The notes: generated from the sequence alone by a model not told the origin. DNA of 15,749 nt from an uncultured Clostridia bacterium (GCA_947588915.1 CANPZA010000024.1:1-15749), one strand, 5' to 3'; positions 1 to 7,638 are shown, counted from the first letter of the stretch. Translations and numbers: made by a program.

Positions 1-35
1 AAATACCTTATGAAGTAGAAAAAATATCAGCATAA
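1..35 (+). CDS. C-terminal end of an unidentified upstream gene (partial)
   Basis: One frame is open from the window edge to a TAA at 33-35 and would encode the tail IPYEVEKISA. The other two plus-strand frames stop within 20 bases. Only about ten codons are visible, so no function can be given, and it may be chance reading in AT-rich DNA. Confidence 0.3.
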   Translation, partial: IPYEVEKISA

Positions 36-262
36 AAATTACACGATTTTGTGTCCAAAAACTTGACATAGATTCAGTACTTCTATAAAAGAAAATATAG
101 AAAAAACAAAAAATGAATTGGAAAAATAATTTTTTTGAAATAAAATTTTTCGTATTCTTAATAAATAGATAATTTTATATCATAGAGACAGTTTAAATGT
201 ATATATTTAAAAATGTGAGAAGAATGTTATATATAGAGAATTTGCAAAAAACGAAAGAAGCA

Positions 263-316
263 TGCAAGAGTTAATAAAAGAAATAATAGCAAAATATATA
301 ATAGAAAACTCTTGCA
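263..316. repeat. 10-bp inverted repeat, long loop
   Basis: TGCAAGAGTT at 263-272 is exactly complementary to AACTCTTGCA at 307-316, separated by 34 bases of A/T-rich sequence. There is no T-run after it, so it does not look like a terminator. It has higher GC than its surroundings. Function unknown. Confidence 0.4.
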
Positions 317-398
317 ACACAATTCAAACAAAGTTAAGATCAGACAAACTTGGAATAAACAATTCTATTATTAATTAAACATCGAAAGGAGATAAAAA

Positions 399-524
399 AT
401 GTTAGATGTAGATAATAGAATTTTATTTGAAATTAATAATCAGTCAGTTTATAACATTTTATATATAGAAAATTTTTTACTTGTAATATTAAATAAACAA
501 AAAATAGAATTTTCCTTCAATTGA
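399..524 (+). CDS. Possible 41-aa small protein
   Basis: An ATG at 399 follows AAAGGAGAT at 385-393 with good spacing and opens a 41-codon frame to TGA at 522-524. The peptide begins MLDVDNRILFEINNQ and has a hydrophobic middle (YNILYIENFLLVIL), then LNKQKIEFSFN. The LNKQKI segment is identical, in the same frame, to residues 5-10 of the following deacetylase-like protein, through a 20-bp exact DNA repeat. I do not recognise the peptide. It may be a true small protein, a leader, or debris from a partial duplication of the next gene's start. The ribosome binding site is the main support. Confidence 0.35.
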   Translation: MLDVDNRILFEINNQSVYNILYIENFLLVILNKQKIEFSFN

Positions 525-594
525 AAGCATATAATTAAATTAGCTTTTAGTTGGAGGTATTTTTATGTTTTATGTATTAAATAAACAAAAAATA
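487..594 (+). repeat. 20-bp direct repeat pair
   Basis: TATTAAATAAACAAAAAATA occurs at 487-506 and again at 575-594. The first copy is in the small ORF at 399-524, the second in codons 4-10 of the deacetylase-like gene, both read as LNKQKI. In AT-rich DNA a chance match is possible, but the shared frame suggests a local duplication. Confidence 0.5.
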
Positions 595-1341
595 TATACA
601 TATTTAATATCTATAATAACTGTTATATTACTATTTTTTGTTGCAGATAGCATCATTACAGATAATGCAAATACTGTACAAACATCAAGTGTTGCAGGAG
701 GAAAATTATTACCAATTTATAATGTAAAAACAGAAGAGAAAAAAGTAGCATTTACAATGAATTGTGCGTGGAATGCAGATGATATAGATTCAATATTGAA
801 AACACTAGAAGAAAATCAAGTAAAAATAACTTTTTTTATGGTAGGTGATTGGATAGAAAAATTCCCAGAAGCAGTAAAAAAGATAAATGATGCTGGTCAT
901 GAAATAGCAAGTCATAGTAATACACACCCTCATGTAAACAACTTAAGTTATGAGAAAAACATAGAAGAAATAGAAAAATCAAACGATAAAATAGAAAAAA
1001 TAACTGGAAAAAGAACAAAAATTTATAGAGCACCATATGGAGAATATAATGATACTGTAATAAAAGCAGCAAATGATAAAGGATATTACACAATTCAATG
1101 GAACCTAGATACTTTAGATTATACAGGATTAACAGGAGAAGAAATGTGGAAAAGATTAGATGGAAAAATTAAAGGAGGAGATATAATATTAAGCCACAAT
1201 GGAACTAAACATACAGCAGAAGCACTTGATTTATTAATAAAAAATATAAAGCAAAAGGATTTAGAAATTGTAACAATATCAAATCTCATATACTTAGATA
1301 ACTATACAATAGATACTAATGGAACACAAATAAAAAAATAG
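565..1341 (+). CDS. Polysaccharide deacetylase-like (NodB/CE4) membrane-anchored protein
   Basis: A 258-aa protein with a single N-terminal membrane segment (about residues 11-30) and an extracytoplasmic NodB-homology domain (about 60-240). CE4 enzymes remove N-acetyl groups from peptidoglycan or other polysaccharides using a metal bound by Asp-His-His. Visible motifs are the metal histidines in SHSNTH (H117, H121), the RAPYG motif at 155-159, and the C-terminal ILSH motif with H211. Motif 1, normally TFDD or TFDxxWG, reads TMNCAWN at 64-70, so the general-base Asp position is Asn66. It resembles the PdaB-like branch seen in sporulating clostridia. The loss of Asp makes catalysis doubtful; it could be a binding protein or use another residue. 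The start has GGAGG at 552-556, 8 bases upstream. Family is sure, activity is not. Confidence 0.85.
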   Translation: MFYVLNKQKIYTYLISIITVILLFFVADSIITDNANTVQTSSVAGGKLLPIYNVKTEEKKVAFTMNCAWNADDIDSILKTLEENQVKITFFMVGDWIEKFPEAVKKINDAGHEIASHSNTHPHVNNLSYEKNIEEIEKSNDKIEKITGKRTKIYRAPYGEYNDTVIKAANDKGYYTIQWNLDTLDYTGLTGEEMWKRLDGKIKGGDIILSHNGTKHTAEALDLLIKNIKQKDLEIVTISNLIYLDNYTIDTNGTQIKK

Positions 1342-1404
1342 TAGTATAAAATTACCAAAAAAGGAAATAATATAAAAAAATAAAATGTATTTTAGGGGAT
1401 AGAA

Positions 1405-1917
1405 ATGTCATTTATAGGTATTGTTGCAAGTAAAAAAGTTTTCGAAAATATAAAAAGAAAGCTAATAGAAGAAATGAGTAATGAAACTATAAATTTTATT
1501 CAAATCAATTTAAGAAGTATTGAAAATATAAAAAATATAAAATTTGAAACAATAATAATAGAAGATAAAATAGAAAAATTCAAAGAAAACAAACAAATAT
1601 TAGAAAAGATTTGTAACAATTGTAAATATTTAATATTAAATACTGATAAGAATTCAGAATATGGAAAAATAATAAATAGAGAAGATATAATAACATATGG
1701 ATTAAATAGAAAAGCAATAGTAACAATATCAAGCATAAGTGAAACAGATATTTTAATTTTTTTACAAAAAAACTTAAAAAATAAGGAAAATGAGAATATA
1801 GAAATAGAAGAAAGAAGAATAAAAAGAAAAGATGGAAGTATTTTAAAAACCTATGAAATATTGATGATTTATACTATTTTGAGATTATACAATAAAAGCA
1901 TAATCAATGAAATATAG
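1405..1917 (+). CDS. Conserved-type hypothetical protein, 170 aa
   Basis: A lysine/glutamate/isoleucine-rich soluble protein with no signal peptide and no clear membrane segment. It starts MSFIGIVASKK, has alternating hydrophobic strands (FETIIIED at about 48-55, CKYLILNTD at about 73-81), then ITYGLNRKAIVTISSISETD. That last stretch is faintly like the C-terminal part of Mur ligase-type proteins, but no P-loop or ligase motif is visible, so I assign no function. AGGGGAT just before the ATG serves as ribosome binding site. It lies immediately upstream of the ssb-like gene, which has its own strong promoter starting in the gap. Base use matches the neighbours. Confidence 0.6.
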   Translation: MSFIGIVASKKVFENIKRKLIEEMSNETINFIQINLRSIENIKNIKFETIIIEDKIEKFKENKQILEKICNNCKYLILNTDKNSEYGKIINREDIITYGLNRKAIVTISSISETDILIFLQKNLKNKENENIEIEERRIKRKDGSILKTYEILMIYTILRLYNKSIINEI

Positions 1918-1956
1918 GAAAAATCTAACTTTTTTGAAGAAATTTAACTTTTTATG

Positions 1957-1985
1957 TAGACAAATCCAAAAAAATATTGTATAAT
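1957..1985 (+). promoter_or_regulatory. Sigma-A type promoter for the ssb-like gene
   Basis: TAGACA at 1957-1962, 17-base spacer, perfect TATAAT at 1980-1985. It lies 75 bases upstream of the TTG start of the tandem-OB gene, leaving a 5' leader of roughly 65 bases. Confidence 0.7.
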
Positions 1986-2059
1986 AGTACATGTAGGACA
2001 ATCATGCGTAAAGAAAAATATACAAGTAGATAAATAAAAAAGATAGGGAGGAAAAGAGA

Positions 2060-2767
2060 TTGGATACAAATTATTTAGAAAACAACTATTTAACATTAGT
2101 TGGAAAAGTTACAGGAGAAAAAAAATTTAGTCATGAAATATATGGTGAAAGATTTTATCTTTTTAATTTAGTAATACCACGTTTAAGTGGAAATGAAGAT
2201 ATTATACCTATAACTATCTCAGAGAGATTAATTAAAGATGATACTCTTCAAGAAGGTAAAAAATTATTAGTTAAAGGGCAATTCAGATCATATAACAGTT
2301 ATGAAAATGAGAAAAACAGACTTATTTTAACAGTATTTGCAAAAGATATAATGGAAGTAGAAGAAAACAAAGAAGAGGAAGAAGAAAATGATATTGTTAA
2401 AAAAGATATTATTACAAATGAGGTAGTGCTAATAGGATACATTTGTAAAAAACCTATTTATAGACAAACACCATTTGGAAGAGAAATATCAGATATATTA
2501 CTTGCTGTTAACAGAGCTTATAATAAATCAGACTATATCCCATGTATTGCATGGGGAAGAAATGCTAGATTTTGTCAAAACTTAGAAGTTGGTTCACAAG
2601 TAAAAGTAGTAGGAAGAGTTCAATCTAGAACTTATGAGAAAAAGTATGAAGATGGAACTTCTCAAACTAGAGTAGCTTATGAAGTTTCAATTGGTAGTCT
2701 AGAAATAATAGAAGAAAAAAATCCAAGTCAAAAAGAAGAAATAGAAGACCAAGAAGAAGCTGTATAA
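2060..2767 (+). CDS. ssb: Single-stranded DNA-binding protein with two OB-fold domains
   Basis: A 235-aa protein made of two OB-fold units. The first spans about residues 8-105 (LTLVGKVTG... to LTVFAKDIMEVEE) and the second about 120-218 (NEVVLIGYICKKP, DILLAVNRAYNKSDYIPC, AWGRNARF, KVVGRVQSR). The second is the more canonical SSB domain. An acidic Glu-rich linker separates them and an acidic Glu/Gln-rich tail ends the protein, though it lacks the classic DDDIPF tip. Expected role: coating single-stranded DNA in replication or repair. The start is TTG at 2060, chosen because AGGGAGG at 2045-2051 sits 8 bases upstream. Two domains per chain is unlike the usual single-domain bacterial SSB of about 150-180 aa, so this may be a second SSB paralogue. 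Confidence 0.82.
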   Translation: MDTNYLENNYLTLVGKVTGEKKFSHEIYGERFYLFNLVIPRLSGNEDIIPITISERLIKDDTLQEGKKLLVKGQFRSYNSYENEKNRLILTVFAKDIMEVEENKEEEEENDIVKKDIITNEVVLIGYICKKPIYRQTPFGREISDILLAVNRAYNKSDYIPCIAWGRNARFCQNLEVGSQVKVVGRVQSRTYEKKYEDGTSQTRVAYEVSIGSLEIIEEKNPSQKEEIEDQEEAV

Positions 2768-2799
2768 TTGATTGTATAAATAATTAAATAAATATTATA

Positions 2800-2836
2800 A
2801 AAAGTTTCAAAAGGCTAGTATTTTGAAACTTTTTTT
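2800..2836 (+). terminator. Rho-independent terminator after the ssb-like gene
   Basis: Arms AAAAGTTTCAAAA (2800-2812) and TTTTGAAACTTTT (2821-2833) pair over 13 bp around an 8-base loop and run into a T-tract to 2836. The T-tract merges with the next promoter element. Confidence 0.8.
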
Positions 2837-2844
2837 GATATAAT
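2836..2844 (+). promoter_or_regulatory. Extended -10 promoter for the membrane protein / lspA / rlu operon
   Basis: TGA-TATAAT (2836-2844) is a perfect -10 with the extended TGn element. It begins at the last T of the preceding terminator. No good -35 exists at 17 bases (TAGTAT at 2816-2821 lies within the hairpin). The first gene starts 29 bases downstream of the -10. Confidence 0.55.
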
Positions 2845-2873
2845 ACAAAAAAATCGAGAGGATGAAGATTTAT

Positions 2874-4574
2874 ATGAAAATAAAAGAAAATAAGGCAAAA
2901 AAGAAAGAAGAGGGAACGAAAGAAAAAAAACATAAAAAAATAAGTGGGACTGTAAAATTTACTATTTTAGCAGTTGTTTTAATATCAATTTTTTGTATAG
3001 CACTAACCCCTGTGACATTTCAAAATGATACATATTATACAATAAAAGTAGGTGAACATATTGCAAAAAATGGTATTGATATGGAAGACCCATTCTCTTG
3101 GCATGAAGATTTAGGATATACTTATCCACACTGGGGATATGATTTAGTAAATTATTATATATATAATAGTTTTGGATTTGCAGGTATATATATAACAACT
3201 TGTATATTAACAATAACATTAGGATTATTAATTTATTTTATAAATACAAAACTGGTAAAAAATCAAATATTTTCTTTTTTAATAACAATAGGAGTTATGT
3301 ATGTAATAAGAGGATATATAGCAGCAAGGGCACAGTTATTTACATTTATATTGTTTATTTTAACAATATATTTAATTGAAAAATTTTTAGAAAGTAAGAA
3401 AAAAAGATATGTAATTGGATTAATTGTTATTCCAATTATAATTGCAAACACACATGTTGCGGTATTTCCATTTTATTTTGTATTATATTTGCCATATATA
3501 GCTGAATATATAATAGCAATATTTGCAGAGACAATACTATATAGAAAAATTAAGAATTTGATTTTGAATATAAAAATATCAAAATATAAAAAATTAGGAA
3601 AACAAGATTTATTAGAAAAAGTAGAAAAAGAAAAGCAAGAATTAGAAACACGAGTTGATAAAATAAAAGTAAAAAGAACAAAGGAACTACAAAATCCTTA
3701 TAAAATAAAATTAGTAAAAAATCCTAATGTAAAATGGTTAATTTTAATAATGATAATATGTTTGCTTACAGGATTTTTAACACCAATAGGAACTACTCCA
3801 TATACTTATTTGTTGAAAACAATGCAAGGAAATACAACAAATAATATTAATGAGCATTTACCAATGACAATAGTCGATGAAACAGATGCAACATGTGCAA
3901 TTGTTATAATATTATCAATATTAATATTCACAAAAACAAAAATCAGACTAAATGATTTGTTTATGATATGTGGATTATGCTATTTAATGATAGACTCCAG
4001 AAGGCAAATAACAATGTTTGCAATCATTGGTTCAGTTATTTTAAATAGATTAATGATTCAAGTATTTGATTTATATGTAAAGAAAAAAGAAAAAGATGCA
4101 GTAAATAAATTAATGAACATAATAGGAATAACAGCTATAACTGTAGTTATGCTAGGAATCAGTTATCACATGGGAAAAAATAAATTCAAAGATAAATTTA
4201 TAGATGAAAGTACTTATCCTGTACAAGCTTCAGATTATATATTGGAAAATATTGATTTATCTACAGCCAAATTTTATAATGAATATAATTATGGTAGTTA
4301 TTTATTATTTAAAGGCATACCAGTATTTATAGATTCTAGAGCAGATTTATATGCACCAGAATTCAATAATAAAAAGGAAGATATTTTTTCAGACTTTATT
4401 GAAATGTCTAGTATAGGTGAATTCTATGGGGATACTATTAAAAAATATGGTATAACACATCTAATAACATATAAAAATTCAAAAATTAGTATGATTATTG
4501 ATAAAGCAGATAGTGAAAAATATACTAAAATTTATAAAGATGATTATTTTGTAATCTATGAGGTTAACAAATAA
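2874..4574 (+). CDS. Multi-pass membrane protein, GT-C glycosyltransferase-like
   Basis: About 566 aa with a basic N-terminus, a first membrane helix at about 29-47, then an extracytoplasmic loop with DTYYTIKVGEHIAKNG and MEDPFSWHE (Asp52, Asp72). This layout is typical of GT-C enzymes (PMT/ArnT-like), whose first-loop Asp is catalytic. Many further helices follow, interrupted by a charged cytoplasmic coiled coil around residues 230-275. The C-terminal part holds a soluble stretch with DYILENIDLS and FIDSRADLYAPE. Such proteins use polyprenyl-phosphate sugars, but substrate and activity are unknown here. An in-frame ATG at 2862 abuts GAGAGG with no spacing, so the ATG at 2874, 12 bases after it, is preferred. 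It heads the operon; lspA follows after 25 bases. Confidence 0.6.
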   Translation: MKIKENKAKKKEEGTKEKKHKKISGTVKFTILAVVLISIFCIALTPVTFQNDTYYTIKVGEHIAKNGIDMEDPFSWHEDLGYTYPHWGYDLVNYYIYNSFGFAGIYITTCILTITLGLLIYFINTKLVKNQIFSFLITIGVMYVIRGYIAARAQLFTFILFILTIYLIEKFLESKKKRYVIGLIVIPIIIANTHVAVFPFYFVLYLPYIAEYIIAIFAETILYRKIKNLILNIKISKYKKLGKQDLLEKVEKEKQELETRVDKIKVKRTKELQNPYKIKLVKNPNVKWLILIMIICLLTGFLTPIGTTPYTYLLKTMQGNTTNNINEHLPMTIVDETDATCAIVIILSILIFTKTKIRLNDLFMICGLCYLMIDSRRQITMFAIIGSVILNRLMIQVFDLYVKKKEKDAVNKLMNIIGITAITVVMLGISYHMGKNKFKDKFIDESTYPVQASDYILENIDLSTAKFYNEYNYGSYLLFKGIPVFIDSRADLYAPEFNNKKEDIFSDFIEMSSIGEFYGDTIKKYGITHLITYKNSKISMIIDKADSEKYTKIYKDDYFVIYEVNK

Positions 4575-4599
4575 ATAATAAGAAGAGGTTAATCTGAAA

Positions 4600-5079
4600 A
4601 TGAAAAGAAAAACAAAAGATTATATTTTACTAATTTTTATAATATTAGCTATTATATTGTTAGATCAAACATTAAAGTTATTTCTTCAAAATACTGGAGA
4701 AATAACTTTAATACAAGGAGCAATCAATTTAAATGTTTATAATCAAAGCACAGATTCTACTTATATAATAACAATTTTAATAATAATATTAATAATATTC
4801 AAATTTATAATATCACAAAATGAATTTGTAACTAAAAAAATGAAAATATTCTTAAGTTTTATATTAGCTGGAGGAATTTCCAATATAATAGATAGAATTA
4901 TAAGAGGATATGTCATAGAATATATTCATTTTAGAACAATAATTAATTTACCAATATTTAATATTGCAGATATATTTGTTATTATTGGTTGGATATGTGT
5001 TATAAGTATCTTCACAGGATTTACTTTCAATGAATTGAAAAATAGGAAAATAGATAAAAATAATAAAAGCAAGGAGTAA
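4600..5079 (+). CDS. lspA: Lipoprotein signal peptidase (signal peptidase II), divergent
   Basis: A 159-aa, four-helix membrane protein. LspA cleaves the signal peptide of diacylated prolipoproteins in the cytoplasmic membrane. Visible family motifs are LDQTLK (21-26), GGISNIIDR (91-99) and FNIAD (120-124, catalytic Asp124). Two features are odd. The first catalytic Asp, normally nine residues after the Asp of NxxDR, is Glu107 (RGYVIEYIHF). The usual NTGAAF motif reads NQSTDS at 48-53. The protein may be a divergent but working enzyme, or a paralogue with altered activity. The ATG has GAAGAGG about 11 bases upstream. The stop is 3 bases before rluD, whose ribosome binding site lies inside the lspA end, so the two are probably translationally coupled. 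Confidence 0.85.
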   Translation: MKRKTKDYILLIFIILAIILLDQTLKLFLQNTGEITLIQGAINLNVYNQSTDSTYIITILIIILIIFKFIISQNEFVTKKMKIFLSFILAGGISNIIDRIIRGYVIEYIHFRTIINLPIFNIADIFVIIGWICVISIFTGFTFNELKNRKIDKNNKSKE

Positions 5080-5082
5080 GAA

Positions 5083-5994
5083 TTGGAAAATTTTATTGTA
5101 AAAGAAGGAGAAGAAGGGATAAGAATAGATATTTATTTATCAAAAAAAGAAAATGATTATTCTAGAGTTACAATACAGAGATTGATAGAAGAAGGAAAAA
5201 TTTTGGTAAATAATAAAAAAGTAAAATCATCTTATAAAACACAAAAAGATGATAAAATATCAATAGAAAAAGAAAAACCTAAAGAAACAAACATAAAAGC
5301 TCAAAATATTCCAATAGAAATTATATATGAAGATAAAGATATAATAGTTGTCAATAAACCTAAAGGAATGGTCGTACATCCTGCAAATGGAAATCCAGAT
5401 GGAACACTAGTAAATAGTTTACTTGCAATATGTAAAGATTCTTTATCTGGAATAGGAGGAGAAATAAGACCAGGAATTGTACATAGATTAGACAAAGATA
5501 CATCAGGAATTTTAGTAGTAGCTAAAAATGATAAGGCACATATTAATTTAAGTGAACAAATAAAAATGCATAAAGTAGAAAAAAAATATATTGCATTAGT
5601 TAGAGGTATTGTAAAAGAAAATGAGGCAACAATAAATATGCCAATTGGAAGAAGCACAAAAGATAGGAAGAAAATGGCAGTCAGTAAAAATGGAAAAGAA
5701 GCAATAACACATTTCAAAGTATTGCAGAGATTTCAAAATCATAATTGTACTTTACTTGAAGTAAAAATTGATACAGGAAGAACTCATCAAATTAGAGTGC
5801 ATATGGCACAAATAGGATATCCAATAATAGGAGATGAAGTTTACTCAAACGGGAAAAATGAATGGAATATAAAAGGACAATGCCTTCATTCTAAAAGTTT
5901 AAAATTTAAACATCCAGTAAATGGAAAGGAAATGTATTTGGAAGCTGATTTACCAGATTACTTTAAAAAATTATTACAAGAATTAGAAAAATAA
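5083..5994 (+). CDS. rluD: 23S rRNA pseudouridine synthase, RluD family
   Basis: A 303-aa protein with an N-terminal S4 RNA-binding domain (about 12-60, RVTIQRLIEEGKILVNNKKV) and a RluA/RluD-type catalytic domain (about 80-300). The signature GIVHRLDKDTSGILVVAK places the catalytic Asp at 137, and IDTGRTHQIRVHMAQIGYPI is the second family motif. It isomerises specific uridines in large-subunit rRNA. The start is TTG at 5083, with AAGGAG at 5071-5076 overlapping the end of lspA. An in-gene AAC GGG at 5850 contains CGG across a codon boundary with no frame change, a useful control for the CGG pattern. Full length and intact. Confidence 0.92.
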   Translation: MENFIVKEGEEGIRIDIYLSKKENDYSRVTIQRLIEEGKILVNNKKVKSSYKTQKDDKISIEKEKPKETNIKAQNIPIEIIYEDKDIIVVNKPKGMVVHPANGNPDGTLVNSLLAICKDSLSGIGGEIRPGIVHRLDKDTSGILVVAKNDKAHINLSEQIKMHKVEKKYIALVRGIVKENEATINMPIGRSTKDRKKMAVSKNGKEAITHFKVLQRFQNHNCTLLEVKIDTGRTHQIRVHMAQIGYPIIGDEVYSNGKNEWNIKGQCLHSKSLKFKHPVNGKEMYLEADLPDYFKKLLQELEK

Positions 5995-6020
5995 TAATTT
6001 GAATTTGAGGAGAAATAAAT

Positions 6021-6735
6021 TTGGATGAAGTTAGATTACAAAAATATTTAGCAGATGCAGGAATTGCATCAAGAAGAAAAGCAGAAGAACTAATCATAAA
6101 TGGAAAAATAAAAGTAAATGGAAAATATGTTACAGAACTTGGAATTAAAATAAAACCAAATGTAGATAGGGTAGAATATAATGGAAAAATAGTAAAGCAA
6201 AAAGATAAAAATATTTATATTTTATTAAATAAACCTATTGGTTATGTAACAACTGTAAAAGATCAATTCAATCGTGATTCTGTTTTAGACTTGGTAAAAG
6301 TAGATCAAAGAATAGTCCCTTGTCGGAAGATTAGATATGTATACATCAGGAGCATTAATTTTAACAAATGATGGAGATTTTGTTTATAAAATCACACATC
6401 CAAAACATGAAATAGAAAAAACATATAATGCAACAATAAAAGGAATTATAAAAAATGAAGAACTAGAGAAATTAAAAAAAGGTGTAAAAATAGAAGACTA
6501 TATTACAAAGCCTGCAAAAGTTAAAATTTTAAAAATAGAAGAAGAAAAAAATCAATCAAGAATAGAAATAACCATACATGAAGGAAAAAATAGACAAATA
6601 AGGAAAATGTGTGAGACAATAGGTCATAAGGTTCTAGCTTTGCATAGAAGTAAAATTGCAAATATATCTGTAAAAGACTTACCGCTAGGAAAATGGAGAT
6701 ATTTGAAAGATGATGAAATTTTGAAATTAAAATAA
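6021..6735 (+). CDS. rluB: Pseudouridine synthase RluB/RsuA family, requires +1 shift at CGG
   Basis: With one skipped base at 6324 this is a 237-aa protein of normal RluB length. The first part has an S4 domain (VRLQKYLADAGIASRRKAEELI, about 3-50) and LLNKPIGYVTTVKD. The second contains the catalytic region. Across the junction it reads ...RIVPC-G-RLDMYTSGALILTNDG, the family's P-x-GRLD-x-x-TSG-x-LxLTNDG motif with catalytic Asp105. Gly102 comes from CGGA. Without the shift the ribosome meets TGA at 6369, producing 116 aa without an active site. The later part has KTYNATIKG and the EGKNRQIRKMCE motif, so the frame is intact and under selection. The TTG start has TGAGGAG about 9 bases upstream. 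It lies 26 bases after rluD, in the same operon. Confidence 0.9.
6324..6327 (+). other. In-frame CGG(A) +1 recoding site in rluB
   Basis: Zero frame reads CCT TGT CGG AAG and ends 15 codons after the CGG. Skipping C6324 gives CCT TGT GGA AGA TTA GAT, that is P-C-G-R-L-D, the conserved motif around the catalytic Asp. Preceding codon TGT. Confidence 0.85.
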
Positions 6736-6748
6736 ATAAATATATCTA

Positions 6749-6777
6749 TTGAAAACAAAATGGAAAAAATATATAAT
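6749..6777 (+). promoter_or_regulatory. Sigma-A type promoter for the S1 protein gene
   Basis: TTGAAA at 6749-6754, 17-base spacer, TATAAT at 6772-6777. The chosen ATG is at 6813. Confidence 0.7.
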
Positions 6778-6812
6778 AAAAAAAACAGATGACAAAAAGG
6801 AGAAATAAACAA

Positions 6813-7616
6813 ATGAATACATTAAAATTCAAACCAGAAGGATGGAATAATACAATAACTAAATTGGATGAAAACAACCTAAGTGATTATATAGAAAAAA
6901 AACAAATATTACAGGGGTTAGTAAGAAAATGTGATGAAAATTATAATTTATATGTTTCTTTTGATAATGGTTTAACTGGAATAATGCCAAGAAAAGAAGT
7001 TGAAGCAATTAACTTAGAGGAAAGTGGATTACCTAAAATAAATTTATGTACAGGCAAAGTAAATAAATTTATTCAATTTAAAATAAAAGATGTAAAAGAT
7101 AAAAATAATATTGTAATATCTAGAAAAGAAGTTCAAGAAGAAGCTTTAAATTGGGTGAAAAAAGATTTAAAAGAAGGAGAAAAAGTAACAGGAATTGTTA
7201 AAAATATAAGACCATACGGAGCATTTATAGAAATTGGCGGAGGAATTGTAGGATTAGTGCATATAGAAGATTTATCAATCGCAAGAATAAAATCACCTTA
7301 TGAAAGATTGAAAATTGGACAAAAAGTGGAAATTATGATAAAATCTATAAATAGACAAACAGGTCAAGTAATTCTATCACAAAAAGAATTATTAGGTTCT
7401 TGGGAAGATAATGCTAAAAATTTTATAGAAGGAAGCAAAGTTAAAGGTATAATAAGAGAAACAGAAAAAAACAAAAATGGAATTTTCATAGAACTAGCAC
7501 CAAACTTAGTAGGGATGGCAGAATACCAAGAAGGATTTGAATATGGCCAACAAGTAGAAGTCTATATAAAAAAAATAGATAACCAAAGAAAGAAAATAAA
7601 ATTATCTGTAATTTAA
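6813..7616 (+). CDS. S1-repeat RNA-binding protein (RpsA-like)
   Basis: A 267-aa protein with three S1-type OB folds. The first (about 27-110) is degenerate: ILQGLVRKCDENYNLYVSFDN. The second (about 115-190) is canonical: GEKVTGIVKNIRPYGAFIEI, GLVHIEDLS, GQKVEIMIKSINRQTGQVILSQK. The third (about 205-267) has GSKVKGIIRETEKNKNGIFI and a KKIKLSVI end. Clostridial proteins of this size stand in for ribosomal protein S1 or act as translation or RNA-decay factors; the exact role is not determined. The ATG at 6813 is preferred over the in-frame ATG at 6789 because AAGGAG at 6797-6802 lies 10 bases upstream. Two CGG trinucleotides (7217, 7238) lie across codon boundaries (TAC GGA, GGC GGA) without disturbing the frame. 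Confidence 0.85.
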   Translation: MNTLKFKPEGWNNTITKLDENNLSDYIEKKQILQGLVRKCDENYNLYVSFDNGLTGIMPRKEVEAINLEESGLPKINLCTGKVNKFIQFKIKDVKDKNNIVISRKEVQEEALNWVKKDLKEGEKVTGIVKNIRPYGAFIEIGGGIVGLVHIEDLSIARIKSPYERLKIGQKVEIMIKSINRQTGQVILSQKELLGSWEDNAKNFIEGSKVKGIIRETEKNKNGIFIELAPNLVGMAEYQEGFEYGQQVEVYIKKIDNQRKKIKLSVI

Positions 7617-7617
7617 T

Positions 7618-7638
7618 ATGAATGTTAGTAACATTCAT
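7618..7638. promoter_or_regulatory. 21-bp perfect palindrome, possible operator
   Basis: Arms ATGAATGTTA (7618-7627) and TAACATTCAT (7629-7638) are exact reverse complements around a single base. It lies between the stop of the S1 gene and the ribosome binding site (AGAGGAGG, 7641-7648) of the winged-helix gene. The one-base centre fits a dimeric protein site better than a terminator, and no T-run follows. Autoregulation by the downstream winged-helix protein is an inference. Confidence 0.5.

Larger units (their letters stand above)
36..564. other. AT-rich intergenic region with one possible small ORF
   Basis: About 530 bases without a recognisable conserved gene. It holds a possible promoter (TTGACA at 63-68 and TATAAA at 84-89, spacer only 15), a 10-bp inverted repeat (263-272 / 307-316), an open frame at 211-378 without a ribosome binding site, and a small ORF at 399-524 with a good one. 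A 20-bp stretch at 487-506 recurs exactly at 575-594 inside the next gene. The region could be decayed coding sequence or carry small peptides; nothing else is supportable. Confidence 0.5.

Noticed and set aside
211..378. Open frame that could encode a small protein (containing MQELIKEIIAKYIIENS)
   Set aside because: No ribosome binding site before any start, no recognisable motif, and the sequence is too AT-rich to exclude chance.
6324..6326. A prfB-type programmed frameshift with stop codon and Shine-Dalgarno stimulator at every site
   Set aside because: No stop codon stands at the shift and no shared upstream purine tract is present; only the site at 14844 resembles it.
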